Source: Humidesulfovibrio sp.
Lineage (GTDB): Bacteria > Desulfobacterota > Desulfovibrionia > Desulfovibrionales > Desulfovibrionaceae
Direction of reading: 5' to 3'
Assembly: GCF_031082295.1 (NCBI RefSeq)
Contig: NZ_JAVHLD010000023.1
Span: 1-49,806, forward strand
Length of the DNA stretch: 49,806 bases
In this document: piece by piece, positions 49,109 to 49,806 of the stretch
Layout of the letters: each line of letters opens with the position of its first letter
Numbering within the stretch: position 1 is the first letter of the stretch
Made by a program: the position numbers and the translations under genes
Notes under the pieces: generated by a model
Told to the model about the DNA's origin: nothing
The model's input: the letters and a program-made list of their open reading frames with translations, nothing else
The model's database searches: none

Positions 49109-49120
49109 GGGGGCAGGTCA
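49109..49120 (-). repeat. IS right terminal inverted repeat
   Basis: GGGGGCAGGTCA is the exact complement of the left 12-bp end. The element ends at 49120. Confidence 0.85.
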
Positions 49121-49347
49121 GTTACGAAGCTGTCGTCCACCGCGCTACTGGTCGGCCAGTCGTCATCGCTGGGGAGGACAGGGCTTTCGTGCATCATGAG
49201 GCTGCTGCCGCAGATGGCAGCAAAGGTGGTGGTATCGTCAGGATCCTGGTGAACCGGCGCGTAAGCCAGCGTGTCCGAATCCTGACCATCTCGGCTCAGG
49301 AGCACGATGGCGATGAGCAGCGCTGTGCAGATGAGGATGCCGTCCAT
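49121..49347 (-). pseudogene. Small membrane-protein gene truncated by the IS
   Basis: ATG 49345-49347 follows AAGGAGATCTT, a strong ribosome-binding site. The product begins MDGILICTALLIAIVLLSRD, one membrane helix, followed by an acidic, soluble part with HQDPDDTTTF and a stretch ending SSAVDDSFVT exactly at the IS border. Reading then continues into the IS as a junk tail. The lost 3' end does not appear on the left side of the IS, so insertion went with loss of sequence. Function is unknown. Confidence 0.6.
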
Positions 49348-49637
49348 AAGATCTCCTTGGTTTTGTGCGTTCGGGAAGATGACATATAGCACAAAACGAC
49401 AGGCGAGCCCAGGAAAAAGTGATCATCTTCGGTGTGTTGCGCAAGATTTCCTACTAGCGGGGTAGCCGCCCGAACCACGTCGCAAGCGCCAAGGTTCTCT
49501 GCGGGTTTCCGGTGCCAAGGCCCCACGTATGCGTGGCGCGGGTCAGCGAAGCAGGCCGACACGCTGCCCATCATCTTTGACTTGAGCCCTCGCCGGCGGC
49601 GTAACATCTTCGACCGTCGCCCCGCGAACAATGCGCT

Positions 49638-49715
49638 GCACGAGCAAGCGGTGGGAGGCAAGGCGCGGCGTAGCCGCCCCCGAAGGGGTTGCCTTGCCGC
49701 ACGCCGTGCTCGTGC
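49638..49715. other. Cloverleaf-like structured segment, candidate ncRNA or recombination site
   Basis: Within the 459-bp right flank (49348-49806), which has no convincing gene, an outer stem GCACGAGCA/TGCTCGTGC (49638-49646, 49707-49715) encloses an 8-bp stem GGCAAGGC/GCCTTGCC (49657-49664, 49691-49698). That stem branches into GCGGC-GTA-GCCGC and CCCC-GAA-GGGG hairpins, a three-way junction with tiny loops. It could be a structured RNA, a repetitive palindrome or an attC-like folded site. The 102-codon + frame across it is basic low complexity and probably non-coding. Confidence 0.55.
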
Positions 49716-49742
49716 TACCGTGCGCGTAGCGATGGTCTAGCT

Positions 49743-49806
49743 GAAGGAAACGAAGGAAACGAAGGAAACGAAGGAAACGAAGGAAACGAAGGAAACGAAG
49801 GAAACG
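49743..49806 (+). repeat. 9-bp tandem repeat running off the window end
   Basis: Seven exact copies of GAAGGAAAC plus one base reach the last position. The array therefore continues beyond the window or the contig breaks there. No ORF uses it here. Confidence 0.97.

Larger units (their letters stand above)
47862..49120 (+). mobile_element. IS3-family insertion sequence, 1259 bp
   Basis: The element begins TGACCTGCCCCC and ends GGGGGCAGGTCA, 12-bp terminal inverted repeats with TG...CA ends. It carries overlapping orfA and orfB with a -1 frameshift signal. The flanking bases (CAAC left, GTTA right) do not repeat, so the usual 3-4 bp target duplication is absent. It appears complete and possibly active. 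Adjacent deletion or recombination after insertion would explain the unmatched flanks. Confidence 0.88.

Noticed and set aside
49432-49740. 102-aa + frame in the right flank
   Set aside because: Arg/Ala-rich basic peptide that crosses perfect stem-loops, with no good start or relatives recognised.

Overview
The window looks like chromosome from a GC-rich delta-proteobacterium, most likely a Desulfovibrio-type sulfate reducer. That placement is an inference from the chemotaxis/HEAT-receiver genes, the CsaA and DUF1786 genes and the codon use; no rRNA or taxonomic marker is present. It has three blocks: host genes (1-5.4 kb), a podovirus-like prophage (5.5-40.5 kb), and a defence and insertion-sequence block (40.5-49.8 kb).

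Host block. A partial DUF1786/ASKHA-fold gene follows csaA with a one-base overlap. An alpha/beta hydrolase converges on a HEAT-repeat/receiver protein, which lies downstream of cheX. A DUF554 membrane protein comes next. A tRNA-Leu(CAA) with its own promoter and terminator ends the block, and phage genes start about 115 bp after it.

Prophage block, all on the + strand and tightly packed. The order is: dnaB helicase; two small Cys-containing ORFs; a replication initiator with 11-bp iterons upstream of it and inside it; a terminase small-subunit candidate; a small serine recombinase; terminase large subunit; a control region with a terminator and five 10-bp repeats; a lysis cassette (TM protein, holin, transglycosylase, Rz with nested Rz1); portal, capsid-staple-like protein, scaffold and N4-gp56-type capsid; adaptors, tail fibre and chaperone-like protein, sulfotransferase-like enzyme, tail nozzle and GNAT protein; internal virion proteins; and a 3509-aa polyvalent protein. 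The giant protein combines a DNA methylase, a strawberry-notch-like helicase, a zincin and a C-terminal LPD38-like region. Between its methylase and helicase an unrelated 129-aa gene is overprinted in another frame, with its own Shine-Dalgarno. Codon-position composition says the nested frame, not the giant's frame, is the one under coding selection there. No tyrosine integrase, repressor or second att copy is visible.

Defence block, mostly on the - strand. A broken TPR gene and a perfect 18-bp hairpin mark the junction. Next is a single-chain restriction-modification enzyme (PD-ExK nuclease plus NPPW methylase) bracketed by 41-bp imperfect direct repeats, then a gene remnant. A less GC-rich three-gene ABC-three-component operon (HNH effector, MC6-like middle component, DUF2326 ATPase) follows, its genes joined by 4-bp overlaps. 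An IS3-family element with a textbook -1 frameshift signal sits 17 bp upstream of the HNH start and has cut a small membrane-protein gene on its other side. The window ends with a highly structured non-coding segment and a 9-bp tandem repeat.
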